Shown here: one piece after another, positions 18,752-26,532 of the stretch
How positions within the stretch are numbered: the stretch's first letter is position 1
Layout: each line of letters begins with the position of its first letter
Source of the DNA: Deltaproteobacteria bacterium
GTDB lineage: Bacteria; Myxococcota; Kuafuiibacteriia; Kuafuiibacteriales; Kuafuiibacteriaceae
DNA: 64,000 bases
Assembly (NCBI GenBank): GCA_016713425.1
Contig: JADJPE010000005.1
Span: forward strand, 2,728,001 to 2,792,000
Reading direction: 5' to 3'
Notes under the pieces: generated by a model
Databases searched by the model: none
Told to the model about the DNA's origin: nothing
The model's input: only the letters and a program-made list of their open reading frames with translations
Program-made: the position numbers and the translations under genes

Positions 18752-19123
18752 TCAGGTGTCTGAGTTCTTGCGCCTTGCTTCTGTTGTTCTCTTCAGCGCA
18801 TCCTTGGCCGTCGCGGTCGCCCGCTCAGCCGCGTCGATGATTCTGTGTCCGGCGTGCTCAACCGCCTCGCTTGCCTTGTGCATGGCGTGCTTCACCGCTT
18901 CGCCCACGTCTTCCTTCGCGCGGTCAGCCTTGTCGATGGTCGCTTGCTTTTCGTTCGTCAGAGATTCGGTGACATTGGTCGCCACGCGTTTGGCGTCGGC
19001 GGCGGCCAACTTCAGAATTTCCGTTCCATCGTGCGCGCTCGTCCGCAGATGCTTTGCAGCATCGTCCACTCCTTCTTTGGCCGTCTTTACGGCGGCACGC
19101 ACTTCTTTCTTCAGCTTGGTCAT
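18752..19123 (-). CDS. LEA/apolipoprotein-like amphipathic helical protein (copy 1)
   Basis: This is a 123-aa protein that is almost wholly Ala/Lys/Asp/Glu-rich helix, starting MTKLKKEVRAAVKTAKEGVD. It has repeating 11-residue-like patterns with KxAxDDA or KADRAKEDVGEAVKHA, and no cysteines or hydrophobic anchor. This resembles late-embryogenesis-abundant or YtxH/CsbD-type stress proteins. Function is inferred only from composition. I chose the ATG at 19123 rather than 19159 because GAGG lies 6 nt before it. It is followed by GlsB and preceded by a DUF4398 gene, all on the minus strand, as an apparent stress operon. The copy at 33858-34229 is identical. Confidence 0.72.
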   Translation of the reverse strand: MTKLKKEVRAAVKTAKEGVDDAAKHLRTSAHDGTEILKLAAADAKRVATNVTESLTNEKQATIDKADRAKEDVGEAVKHAMHKASEAVEHAGHRIIDAAERATATAKDALKRTTEARRKNSDT

Positions 19124-19231
19124 GGGGTGCCTCGTTCTTTGGTTCTCAATGTCAACCACATCGACTACGGATTGGAAGCGGACGCATCGTTGGCCATGAT
19201 GATTGCGACGCGACGATTGTTTGCACGTCCT

Positions 19232-19532
19232 TCATTGCTGTACCGCCACATCTTGCGTCTTTTGATAGGCCTCCTCTGACCTCGCTTTTCCGTGCTTCTC
19301 GAGGGAGATGGAAGCTGTGACCTCGGCGATCTGCGCCCTGCGCTCCGCGACATACGCAAGATCTCCCGTGCGATATGAATTGGGGTCTTCTTGGAACGAT
19401 CGCTCAGCGACCGTGAGCGCCTGGCTCGCCACGTGGAGATCGGCCGGTGCCATCCGAGCCGCGGGTCCTTTGCTTGCTCGCTGGTATGCTTCGCGGGCCC
19501 CGACGATCTCCGCAGGGGCGGTTGCAGCGCAA
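19232..19532 (-). pseudogene. DUF4398 lipoprotein, 5' truncated (copy 1)
   Basis: This is the C-terminal 99 codons of the gene that is complete at 34338-34691 (AREAYQRASKGPA, then LTVAERSFQEDPNSY). The repeat ends here, so the start codon, signal peptide and ribosome site are gone. The frame is fused to a scrap of IS91 sequence. The intact gene in copy 2 is the best evidence that copy 2 is the donor and copy 1 the derivative. Confidence 0.85.
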
Positions 19533-19611
19533 ATAGACGCGGGCCAACAGTTTGGCCCACGACATGCGACGTTTCTGAACCCGAGGCCTCATGTTCTCGA
19601 TCGGGAAGGCG
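19532..19611. mobile_element. 80-bp IS91 transposase scrap at the copy 1 right edge
   Basis: About 80 bp here match 15004-15083, part of the IS91 transposase C-terminal coding region, with only two or three differences seen by eye (for example TTTGG versus TTGGG, and GAGG versus GGGG). It joins the right edge of copy 1 directly to a truncated DUF2231 gene. It is a third, diverged trace of IS91 in the window and marks a recombination or insertion joint. Confidence 0.85.
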
Positions 19612-19804
19612 CTTCACCGGTTTGCAGGGCAACAATCCCTGAAGCCACGAGCACGGATTGCAGAACAACGGCCAAGACCCAGGTCCGTGCTGGGAGCCAT
19701 TTGCGCCACCATGCGAGGGCTATCCCGCCGGCGATGAAAGGCATCAGTATGCCCAAGGCCATTGGCACGTGAACGATCTTGGGATGAAAGAATAGTGTGT
19801 CCAT
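19612..19804 (-). pseudogene. DUF2231-like membrane protein, 3' truncated
   Basis: The N-terminal 64 codons read MDTLFFHPKIVHVPMALGIL, then a second membrane segment (WVLAVVLQSVLVASGIVAL). This is the usual start of DUF2231 inner-membrane proteins, which have four membrane segments and are often found near heme or redox genes. Translation runs into the IS91 scrap after QTGEA, so the last two segments are lost. GGAGAT precedes the ATG at 19804. An in-frame start further up (19834) is less likely. Confidence 0.72.
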
Positions 19805-19902
19805 GATGTGATCTCCTACTGGCGCGTTTCGCACATCAAATGTCGCGCTTGATGGCCCATCGGTCTATCCTGCATCTGTGATATCGACGGAGTTTCAGTG
19901 AC

Positions 19903-20461
19903 TTGAACGAGGACAACTTCACATCTGGGCGACGACTTTCGGGCGTAACACTGGTCGCCTTCCTGCTCATGATCGGGCTTGGCGGGATCGATCTTCTTTC
20001 CGATCTCCGGGAAGGGACGACGCTCCGCCACGTTTTCGCGGAGGGCGGCATCCTCCTCGTGGGGTTTCTCGGCGCCGGGCTCGTCGCTCGAAAACTGATT
20101 GCGACAACACGGGATGCACGTGCGGCAGCGGCAATGGCGAAGTCGTTGGCGGGGCAACTTGAAGCGAGCGCCGCTGAAGCTGCGCGGTGGCGGAACGAAG
20201 CGCGGGACCTCATGGATGGGCCTTGGTCAGGCAATCGACGAGCAGTTCGACCGCTGGCACCTGTCACCGGCCGAGAAAGAGGTGGGCCTACTCCTATTAA
20301 AGGGGCTAAGTCACAAAGAGGTGGCCGAGGCCCGCGCTGTCACCGAGGCGACAGCGCGTCAGCAGGCCCGCGCTGTCTACAAAAAGGCCGGCCTTTCCGG
20401 ACGACATGACCTCGCGGCATTCTTCTTGGAAGACCTCATGCTTCCGACGAGCACTACCTGA
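19903..20461 (+). CDS. Membrane-anchored LuxR-type HTH regulator (one frameshift)
   Basis: The N-terminal part has two membrane segments (VTLVAFLLMIGLGG and GGILLVGFLGAGLVA). A helical linker and a C-terminal LuxR-type helix-turn-helix follow (LSPAEKEVGLLLLKGLSHKEVA, then ARQQARAVYKKAGLSGRHDL). Regulators of this kind sit in the inner membrane and bind DNA from there. The linker and the HTH lie in different frames. The switch falls near 20215-20222 at GGATGGGCCTTGG, and one base too many there would explain it. The start is probably the TTG at 19903, with GGAG upstream. No sensor domain is recognised. The gene is divergent from DUF2231 and convergent with the hemerythrin gene. Confidence 0.68.
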
Positions 20462-20537
20462 GATTCGTCGGGTTCACTCTGGAGCCTCGCTGTCGCTGGG
20501 ATATCGTCCACAAGAGAGCTTCAAACAGAAGCACAAC

Positions 20538-21020
20538 CTACTTCGGACACGAACGCTTCGCATCGCGCACCGCAGCCCGCTCAACCGGGGTCGCGGTCGC
20601 GGTCGCGGCACTTGCATTCGCGACCGCCCGCAATTGGGCTGCGTCGAGTGTCGCCTCGGCCGTAGGGAAGAGCTCTTGCTCCTCAAAGCGAACGTGTTGC
20701 CGCAATCGCTCACCAAACTCACGAAGCCGGCTGCGCGGGTCGTCGGCCGATGCGAGCAGTGAGCGCAGCCGCTCGTGGTCTGAACGGGTGCGGCGCACAA
20801 GCTCGACTTCCCCTGCCGCGTCGATCGGGGGCAATAGGTACAGCTCTTCGACCTCAAAGTGTGGCGCGAGGTCCGCATCGAATGCCTCAGCGATCGTTTC
20901 CCATGTCGACGTGACATCGTCGTCAGTCCCGTCCGCGGCGGTAGTCTCCGCGCGCCGAGCCAAGACGAGCGCGTGATGGTGATCGCGGCTGAGGTCCAGA
21001 AGATGAGGATCGCGCTTCAT
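20538..21020 (-). CDS. Hemerythrin-domain protein
   Basis: This 160-aa protein has the HHE cation-binding pattern: DLSRDHHHALVLARR (about residues 9-23), APHFEVEELYLLP (about 51-63), SDHERLRSLL and HVRFEEQELFP (about 108-118). These His and Glu residues would form the di-iron site. Hemerythrin-like proteins bind O2 or NO, or handle iron. It sits 24 nt downstream of the RIC gene on the same strand, which favours a role in nitrosative or oxidative stress. The Ala/Thr repeat near the end (SAATATATP) is low complexity. Confidence 0.85.
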   Translation of the reverse strand: MKRDPHLLDLSRDHHHALVLARRAETTAADGTDDDVTSTWETIAEAFDADLAPHFEVEELYLLPPIDAAGEVELVRRTRSDHERLRSLLASADDPRSRLREFGERLRQHVRFEEQELFPTAEATLDAAQLRAVANASAATATATPVERAAVRDAKRSCPK

Positions 21021-21044
21021 CGGCAGTTCCCTCGTCAGTGACGA

Positions 21045-21713
21045 TCAGACCTTCTTCAGAGCGCGAGGAAAGAGCACGTGGTTCTCGAGGTGGATGTGTT
21101 CCATGAGGTCAGCCTCGAGGCGCGTCAGCTCTTCGTACAGGGCGCGCCAGGTCGCACACGCCTCCTCGGGCGGCACGAAATCCTTTGTCAGCGACCGCGT
21201 GTGCTTGAGGTTTTCTCCGTGGTCATCGTGCTCGCGCATCATCACGGTGACCGGCCCGTTCAACATCCCCCCGCGTTGGCCGCCCAGGAGCGCGGGGAAC
21301 AGAACTTGCTCCTCTTTCGCCAGGTGACTCGTCAGGTCATCGCGAATGGCGCGCAGGTGCGCGGCCAATCCATGAGGGCAGGACGCCTTTGCGGCGTGAA
21401 CTCTCTCGACCTTCTCGGCCGCCGCGACAACCGAGTTGACGTGCTCGGGAAGAGGCCGATGGAAGCGCTCGAGGATGTGATTGACCAGATCCTCCACCGG
21501 CCGCTCGCGCCAGTCGACCGACTCCGAGCCGCGTGTCGCGGCAGCTTCGAGGTCAGTGACGACCTGTTGAAGGTCAAGGTCTCCTGCCTTGCAGGCGTCT
21601 GCGAGGCTCTGGCCGCCCCCGCAGCAGAAGTCGAGTTGATGACGAAGCAGGACCCCTCGTGCGTCGGGACCCGTTGCGGCGAGATCGCCGAGTGAAGTTT
21701 CGGTGATGATCAT
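21045..21713 (-). CDS. ric: Iron-sulfur cluster repair di-iron protein (RIC/YtfE/ScdA)
   Basis: RIC proteins repair Fe-S clusters damaged by NO or peroxide, using a hemerythrin-like di-iron centre. This one is 222 aa, the normal length. The N-terminal ScdA domain has the family motif HQLDFCCGGGQSLADAC (about residues 25-41), including the CCGGG core. The C-terminal four-helix part carries iron ligands in ILERFHRPLPEH, HLAKEEQVLFPAL, MREHDDHG and HIHLENHVLFPRAL. A membrane-protein gene starts 10 nt upstream of its ATG and hemerythrin follows, which gives a clear functional set. Confidence 0.92.
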   Translation of the reverse strand: MIITETSLGDLAATGPDARGVLLRHQLDFCCGGGQSLADACKAGDLDLQQVVTDLEAAATRGSESVDWRERPVEDLVNHILERFHRPLPEHVNSVVAAAEKVERVHAAKASCPHGLAAHLRAIRDDLTSHLAKEEQVLFPALLGGQRGGMLNGPVTVMMREHDDHGENLKHTRSLTKDFVPPEEACATWRALYEELTRLEADLMEHIHLENHVLFPRALKKV

Positions 21714-21723
21714 GATGTCCTCT

Positions 21724-22164
21724 CTATTTTGGGTTGGCCAGGCTCCCTGCCTGGTTCCTGAAGATGACCGCGAGGGCGATGGTTTGGGCGACCCAGAAGG
21801 CCGACCGCAGCGTCATGGCCGCTACCGTCCGCGTCTCGAATGCACCGCCCATGGCGATATATACGCCGAGCGCCGCGAAGACAAGCAGAGTCACCGCAGC
21901 AAGAACGCGAGCGAGGTGAAGCGCTCGCTTCCCCAGGGCAGCGGTAACTCCGGTCGCGATGTAAACGAAGCCGGCCCCGAAGTTGATGATGAGCACGAAG
22001 TCCACGACGTTCCCGGCCTGGGCACGTGCCGTCGCGCCGCCGAAGAGAACGTTTCCACCCGAGAGAACGGCCATCACGCCAAAGACGACGGCGCCGAGGC
22101 CGAGCACCCAACGAAACACGAGACGACCGGGCCGTCGCTCAGAGATGGCAGCCGAGGCGGTCAT
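21724..22164 (-). CDS. Four-helix membrane protein of unknown function
   Basis: This 146-aa protein has four predicted membrane helices (FRWVLGLGAVVFGVMAVL; FVLIINFGAGFVYIATGV; VLAAVTLLVFAALGVYIAM; SAFWVAQTIALAVIF). It has no catalytic motif that I recognise. Its ATG overlaps the stop of the upstream membrane-protein gene (ATGA) and RIC follows by 10 nt, so it belongs to the same operon. It may be a small heme-linked or redox-linked subunit, but that is only inferred from position. Confidence 0.75.
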   Translation of the reverse strand: MTASAAISERRPGRLVFRWVLGLGAVVFGVMAVLSGGNVLFGGATARAQAGNVVDFVLIINFGAGFVYIATGVTAALGKRALHLARVLAAVTLLVFAALGVYIAMGGAFETRTVAAMTLRSAFWVAQTIALAVIFRNQAGSLANPK

Positions 22165-22590
22165 GTTGTCACCTCATTGCGCGCCCAATAGCGCAGCGCG
22201 AGCACGCCGCTGGAGGCCACCGACGCCGTCATCGCGATCGCGCCGAGGAGCACAAACACCGGGGACAAGCCCAGGTAGACTTCTCCCTGGATTCCGGTCG
22301 GCATCAGTAGACCGGCGAGGCCCAGCGCGGCGGCTGTAGTCCGTGCCCAGTCGCTGGCGGTGCCGAGTGGGCTTGGCGAGCACCAACCCGAGCGCGAGGT
22401 TGAGCAACGCGAAGAGGTTGCCGTGCACGTGGGCTAGGCGCGCCTCGAAGTGCTTCTCGACGGAGTAGCTGGCGACCCACGCCTCTTTGTTCGGGGCGAA
22501 GTTGCGCAGATAGACGAGTAGAGAGCCGTAGAGCATGAAGCCCGCCATCGCGAGCAGGCCCACGCCCACGTTGTATCGACCGGTCTTCAT
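22161..22590 (-). CDS. Membrane protein of unknown function (one frameshift)
   Basis: The first 70 codons read MKTGRYNVGVGLLAMAGFML and a second hydrophobic stretch after an AHVHGNLFALLNLALGLVLA segment. Near 22373 the frame must change to continue as a membrane protein (TTAAALGLAGLLMPTGIQGE, then LSPVFVLLGAIAMTASVASS and LALRYWARNEVTT). In that frame the stop overlaps the next ATG exactly as ATGA, which strongly supports a single gene with one base error or mutation. The His residues near AHVHGN could bind metal or heme. It starts in the cytochrome c' stop. Confidence 0.68.
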
Positions 22591-23165
22591 GGCGTGGCTC
22601 CTTGCGGGTTCACGAGTGTGTCGGCGAAGGACGTGAGCACGCGCAGATCCACCCTGCTCGCTGCGGGGGCCTGGGCGTGGCAGGACTGACAAGCTGAGAC
22701 CAACTTTTGGCCGATGGAGCGCGCCTCGTCGCGCCGATCTGCTCGGAGTGCTTCTCCAAGCCGACTCGCACTTCCATGCAGTTTGCGGTCGTGCTCGAGG
22801 AATGACGGCCCGAGCCGGGCGGGCAACACCTCGTGATCCGTTTCACCGCCGTCCTCACACGCCCCTGCGATGGCGTCGGCGTGCGTCGCGGCGCGAGCCA
22901 TGTCGCCCTCCGAGAGTGCGCCTTGAAGCTGCACGGAATCGACGAGCATCTGCTGCATGAGCGGACGGAGCACTTCCGGGGACGTGTGGTCGTGCTGGCC
23001 CGATGCGTGGTGATCTGCATCAGGCGCGCCTCCGTGGGCGTGCTCGTCGTGTTCCGCAAGGTGGTGACTCGCAAAGAACCCGGCCGCGAACACCAGCCCC
23101 ACGCTGGCAACGTGGACCACCCACCAGCCGGGTCGAAGGAAATACAAGGATTCTGGGAGTTTCAT
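22587..23165 (-). CDS. Cytochrome c'-like periplasmic heme protein
   Basis: This 192-aa protein has one N-terminal membrane segment (WWVVHVASVGLVFAAGFFA), a His/Asp-rich stretch (HHLAEHDEHAHGG, then DADHHASGQHDH) and a helical body. A heme c motif CQSCH lies near the C-terminus (about residues 160-164), as in class II cytochrome c' proteins, which bind NO. The His-rich stretch may bind metal. It heads the minus-strand operon cytochrome - membrane proteins - RIC - hemerythrin. Its stop overlaps the next gene as ATGA. Confidence 0.8.
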   Translation of the reverse strand: MKLPESLYFLRPGWWVVHVASVGLVFAAGFFASHHLAEHDEHAHGGAPDADHHASGQHDHTSPEVLRPLMQQMLVDSVQLQGALSEGDMARAATHADAIAGACEDGGETDHEVLPARLGPSFLEHDRKLHGSASRLGEALRADRRDEARSIGQKLVSACQSCHAQAPAASRVDLRVLTSFADTLVNPQGATP

Positions 23166-23253
23166 GGCTTAACGTCTCTCTTCTGAAGCGAATGCGGGCT
23201 GAATGCCGATGGTACAAACAACAGTCGATTCAATCGGGTGCATCGAGTCTCCG

Positions 23254-24624
23254 TCAGTCGCGCCCGGCCGCCTTTTGAACGTACGCCCACGCCACGCGAG
23301 CGTCGGCCAACGATTGCACGAGATCGGAGCGGGCACGAGTCAGTTCGGTCGCGGCGTCCAGCACATCGAGGCTCTCCGCTCGGCCAGCGTCGAACAGAAT
23401 CTTGGCCGCGTCGTAGGCCCGTTCGGCGCTGCTTAGCGCCTGTCTGGCCGCGGTGATCTTCGCTGCTGCGGTGGTGTACCCCTGGCGTTGCCTCTCGACA
23501 TCAAGCCGAACCGCGTCCCGGGCTTCATCCACGTTGCGTGCGGCGGCAGATGCCTCTGCTTGGGCTGCCTTCATTCCGTAGTAGGTGACGCCCCAATCCC
23601 AAGCGGTCCAGGAGGCAATCGCGGAGATGTCCCATGAACCGTCGAAGCGATCCTGCACCGGGAAATACCGCTGATTCGGTCGCTCATAGTTATACCCGAA
23701 GCGCACAGAGACCTGCGGCCACAGTGCGGAGCCCTCGACCTCGACACGGGCGGTGGCCATCGCGGCGCCTTCTTTCGCGATCGCGATCTCGGGTCGCGAC
23801 GCGAACGCCTCGGCAACGAGCTGTGCCGCGCCAGGAAGGGATTCTGGCGTCTTGGTGTCAACCATGTCCGCGAGCTCGAGCGCCGTCGTCGACGGTATGC
23901 CGAGAAGCGTGGCCAGTGCCAGGTGGGCACCATCTTCTGCGCCTCGGATCTGGACCAGGGACACCCGGGCCGCCGCGACGCGGCTTTGCACCCTCGAGAC
24001 ATCCAGTTCTGTGGCGCGGCCTGCATCGTAGATCAACCTGATCTGCTGCAAGTGCTCCTCGAGGGCCTGCACCAGTTGTTCGGTGACGTTCCGCATCTCC
24101 CTGGCTTTGAGGACATTGAAGTACGTCTCTTGAGCGACGGCTCGGACGTCAGCGCGCTCGGCCCGCACCCGTTGTTGCGCGAGGGCTTCGGCGTGCTCGG
24201 TGGCCTGGTACCCGTTCCAGAGGGCGAACCCGGTGAAGATCGGCTGGTCCACTGACAGCCGCAGAGAATACTGGTTGTCCACCGCCTCCCCGAGCTGCGC
24301 GGTGTTGATGGCGCTGGGGTCGTTGGGCGCAGGAAGGCTGAGCGAGCCAGGTTCCACGTGACTTACCCGACTGTAGCGCGCACTAAGCGACAGCTTCGGC
24401 AGGAACCTTCCGATGGCTTGCTTGCGTCGGTATACGGCCGCATTCGCCTCATCCTCTCGCATCTTGGTCTTCCGATTGTGCGCCGTCGCCATGTGGACAA
24501 CCTTGTCGAGATCCAGGCGCAGGCTCTCCTGAGCGAGTGCATCGCCCGAGAGCCACGGCATGAGAGCTACGACCGCCCCAACGAGCCCAGCGAACAACGT
24601 TCCGCGGTGAAATGGACGTCTCAT
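23254..24624 (-). CDS. TolC-family outer-membrane efflux protein
   Basis: This 456-aa outer-membrane channel begins with a signal peptide (MRRPFHRGTLFAGLVGAVVA to ALAQ). Two repeats with the TolC pattern follow. One has long helices with FNVLKAREMRNVTEQLVQ and IYDAGRATELDVSRVQ. The other ends with ILFDAGRAESLDVLDA and ARVAWAYVQKAAGRD. It is the last gene of the TetR-led operon. The ABC ATPase stop overlaps its start. It would connect the inner-membrane exporter to the outside. Confidence 0.93.
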   Translation of the reverse strand: MRRPFHRGTLFAGLVGAVVALMPWLSGDALAQESLRLDLDKVVHMATAHNRKTKMREDEANAAVYRRKQAIGRFLPKLSLSARYSRVSHVEPGSLSLPAPNDPSAINTAQLGEAVDNQYSLRLSVDQPIFTGFALWNGYQATEHAEALAQQRVRAERADVRAVAQETYFNVLKAREMRNVTEQLVQALEEHLQQIRLIYDAGRATELDVSRVQSRVAAARVSLVQIRGAEDGAHLALATLLGIPSTTALELADMVDTKTPESLPGAAQLVAEAFASRPEIAIAKEGAAMATARVEVEGSALWPQVSVRFGYNYERPNQRYFPVQDRFDGSWDISAIASWTAWDWGVTYYGMKAAQAEASAAARNVDEARDAVRLDVERQRQGYTTAAAKITAARQALSSAERAYDAAKILFDAGRAESLDVLDAATELTRARSDLVQSLADARVAWAYVQKAAGRD

Positions 24625-25334
24625 AGTTGTCTTCCTTCGCCGGGTTCCTCGTAGGTCTTGCCGTCGCGGATGTTGTAGATGCGCTTGAACGTCGGGATGA
24701 TCTTCTCGTCATGAGTGACCACGATGATCGCAGTCTGAAACTCCTGCGCGAGACGGTTGAGGATCTTCACCACCGCGAGCGCCCGCTCGCTGTCTAGTGG
24801 CGCGGTGGGCTCATCAGCCAGGATGATCGGCGGTTTGTTGGCCAGGGCTCGAGCGATCGCCACCCGCTGCTGCTCGCCGCCGGACAGCTCAGGGATGCGC
24901 GCGTTTGCTCGATGCTGAACATCCAGGGCGGTCAGCATCTCGAGGGCCGTGGCGCGTGCCGCGGGGTTCTTCACGCCGGCCAGCATGGGCAACAACGCGA
25001 CGTTATGGGTGGCATCGAGAAACGGGATGAGGTAGGGCGCCTGGAACACGAAGCCGATGCGGTCGCGGCGCAACGCGCGCAGGTCGGTCCGCTTCCACGC
25101 ATTGTCATAGATCACCTCGCCGCCCAAGGTGAACCGTCCAGAGGTCGGCTCGATCACTGCACCCAGGCACTTCAGTAGAGTGGTCTTGCCAGAACCCGAC
25201 GGACCGATCAGCCCGACAACTTCTCCAGGGTCGATCCTCATGTCCACGCCCTTGAGTGCATCCACGGCGGTCGGACCGGTGCCGTAACGTTTGGTCAAAT
25301 TCTCGATGAGGATTGCGGGTTCGGTTGTCGTCAT
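24621..25334 (-). CDS. ABC exporter ATPase (MacB/DevA/LolD type)
   Basis: This 237-aa ABC ATPase has Walker A GPSGSGKTT (about residues 48-56), signature LSGGEQQRVAIARAL (about 150-164), Walker B IILADEPTAPLDSE and the H-loop in VVTHDEKI. The architecture is that of the MacB/LolD/DevA group that powers FtsX-type permeases. I chose the ATG at 25334. It is 4 nt after the permease stop, and the family motif ENLTKRYG follows soon after. The longer frame upstream is a shadow. Confidence 0.95.
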   Translation of the reverse strand: MTTTEPAILIENLTKRYGTGPTAVDALKGVDMRIDPGEVVGLIGPSGSGKTTLLKCLGAVIEPTSGRFTLGGEVIYDNAWKRTDLRALRRDRIGFVFQAPYLIPFLDATHNVALLPMLAGVKNPAARATALEMLTALDVQHRANARIPELSGGEQQRVAIARALANKPPIILADEPTAPLDSERALAVVKILNRLAQEFQTAIIVVTHDEKIIPTFKRIYNIRDGKTYEEPGEGRQL

Positions 25335-25338
25335 GGCT

Positions 25339-26532
25339 TCATCCGCCAATCGCTTCGGCAGGGTCGATGTGTAGCGCTGCGCGGATTGCCAGCACGGAGG
25401 CCAGTGCACAGATAACCAGGGTGAGCACAAAGGCGCGCATCGCGTCGTTGGTTTCGAGGAGCACGTGTTTGGGGAACACCGGTGCCCATAGGGTGGCGGC
25501 GAACTTGCCAACGAAAAAACCGATCACCCCGAGTCCCAGCGCCTCCTGCATGATCATCGCGGCTATGGTGCGATCGCGGGTGCCGATCAGCTTCAGGACG
25601 GCAATCTCCTTAATCTTGCCAAGCGTCATCGTGTAGATGATGAAGGCCACGATGGCCGCGCTGACGACCGCTAGGATGACAAGAAACAGGGAGATCTGCT
25701 TGGCCGCGGTGGCGATGAGCTTCGCCACCAGAATGTCTTCCATGTCGGTGCTGGTGTAGGCGGTAAGGTGCTTCCAGCGCTTGATATTGTCGGCCACCTG
25801 ACGTGGGTCATGCCCTTCTTCCACTCGAACCAGGACGGCGTTGACTCTGTGGCTGGCTGTCTGGATGGCCTCGACCGCCTTGAGCACGCCCGGCTGGCCG
25901 GGACGATTCACGGCGGGGTTGTCGGCGAGGCGATTGCGGTCGTTGACGATCGACTCGTTGTCTTTGAGAAACTGCGCCTCCTGGGCGTCCTTCAAGGGAA
26001 TGAACACCATCGGGTCGCCGCCCGAGGACACCATTCGCCGGGTGAGTCCAACCACGGCGTAGTCGTTGCGGCGAATGCGAATGCGGTCGCCAACTTCGAA
26101 ACCGGTCTTTGCGTCGGCCACCGCTTCATAGTGGGATTGGGCGATCGGACGGCCCGCAACGAGAAAGGATGGGCCACCGAGCCTCCCAGGCGTGTAGCCC
26201 GCCACCATGACGCGGATGTCCTTTCCGACGTGCTTCACCTGCGTCGTGAGATAGGCGACGTTGCCGGTCTCGGCGACGCCGGGTAGGCCTTCGAGGCTGC
26301 GATAGACATCGTCCTGGAGGCTGGAGGGCTCGGCAAACGGTCCAAGGGTGTTCTGCTGGACGACCCAAATGTCGGCGCGTACAGCGCGCAAGAGCACCTT
26401 GGCGTCGTCGACCATTCCCCGATACACCCCGGCCATGGTCAGGGTGACGCCAATCAAGAGCCCGAGCCCGAAACCGGTGAGCAGGTAGCGGCCAAGGTGG
26501 TTGGCGACGTCGCGACGAGCAAGGTTGATCAT
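25339..26532 (-). CDS. FtsX-like ABC permease (MacB/DevC type)
   Basis: This 397-aa permease has one N-terminal membrane helix (LTGFGLGLLIGVTLTMAGVY), a periplasmic MacB-like core of about 200 aa, and three C-terminal helices (SLFLVILAVVSAAIVAFIIY and two later). This is the layout of FtsX/DevC proteins. Together with the adaptor, ATPase and TolC it forms a tripartite exporter. The substrate cannot be told from sequence. It starts within the adaptor stop (ATGA). Confidence 0.92.
   Translation of the reverse strand: MINLARRDVANHLGRYLLTGFGLGLLIGVTLTMAGVYRGMVDDAKVLLRAVRADIWVVQQNTLGPFAEPSSLQDDVYRSLEGLPGVAETGNVAYLTTQVKHVGKDIRVMVAGYTPGRLGGPSFLVAGRPIAQSHYEAVADAKTGFEVGDRIRIRRNDYAVVGLTRRMVSSGGDPMVFIPLKDAQEAQFLKDNESIVNDRNRLADNPAVNRPGQPGVLKAVEAIQTASHRVNAVLVRVEEGHDPRQVADNIKRWKHLTAYTSTDMEDILVAKLIATAAKQISLFLVILAVVSAAIVAFIIYTMTLGKIKEIAVLKLIGTRDRTIAAMIMQEALGLGVIGFFVGKFAATLWAPVFPKHVLLETNDAMRAFVLTLVICALASVLAIRAALHIDPAEAIGG

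Larger units (their letters stand above)
14603..19532. repeat. Direct repeat copy 1 (4930 bp), IS91-based mobile unit
   Basis: This block is almost identical to 29711-34638 in the same orientation. I aligned the two by eye. I found one substitution near 15179 and four length differences: five G versus four near 14876, three T versus two near 15349, five A versus four near 15998, and two C versus three near 17208. The left boundary (AGGTCGATAGGG) is fixed at the end beyond the IS91 transposase stop. The right boundary falls inside a DUF4398 gene. Copy 1 cuts the RT gene on its left and meets an extra IS91 scrap on its right, so this copy looks like the inserted one. Confidence 0.95.

Noticed and set aside
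23166..23253. Sigma-54 (NorR-like) site upstream of the cytochrome c' gene
   Set aside because: The spacing fits but -12 reads CCGCA, and a chance GG-N10-GC is expected about once per 100 bp at this GC content.
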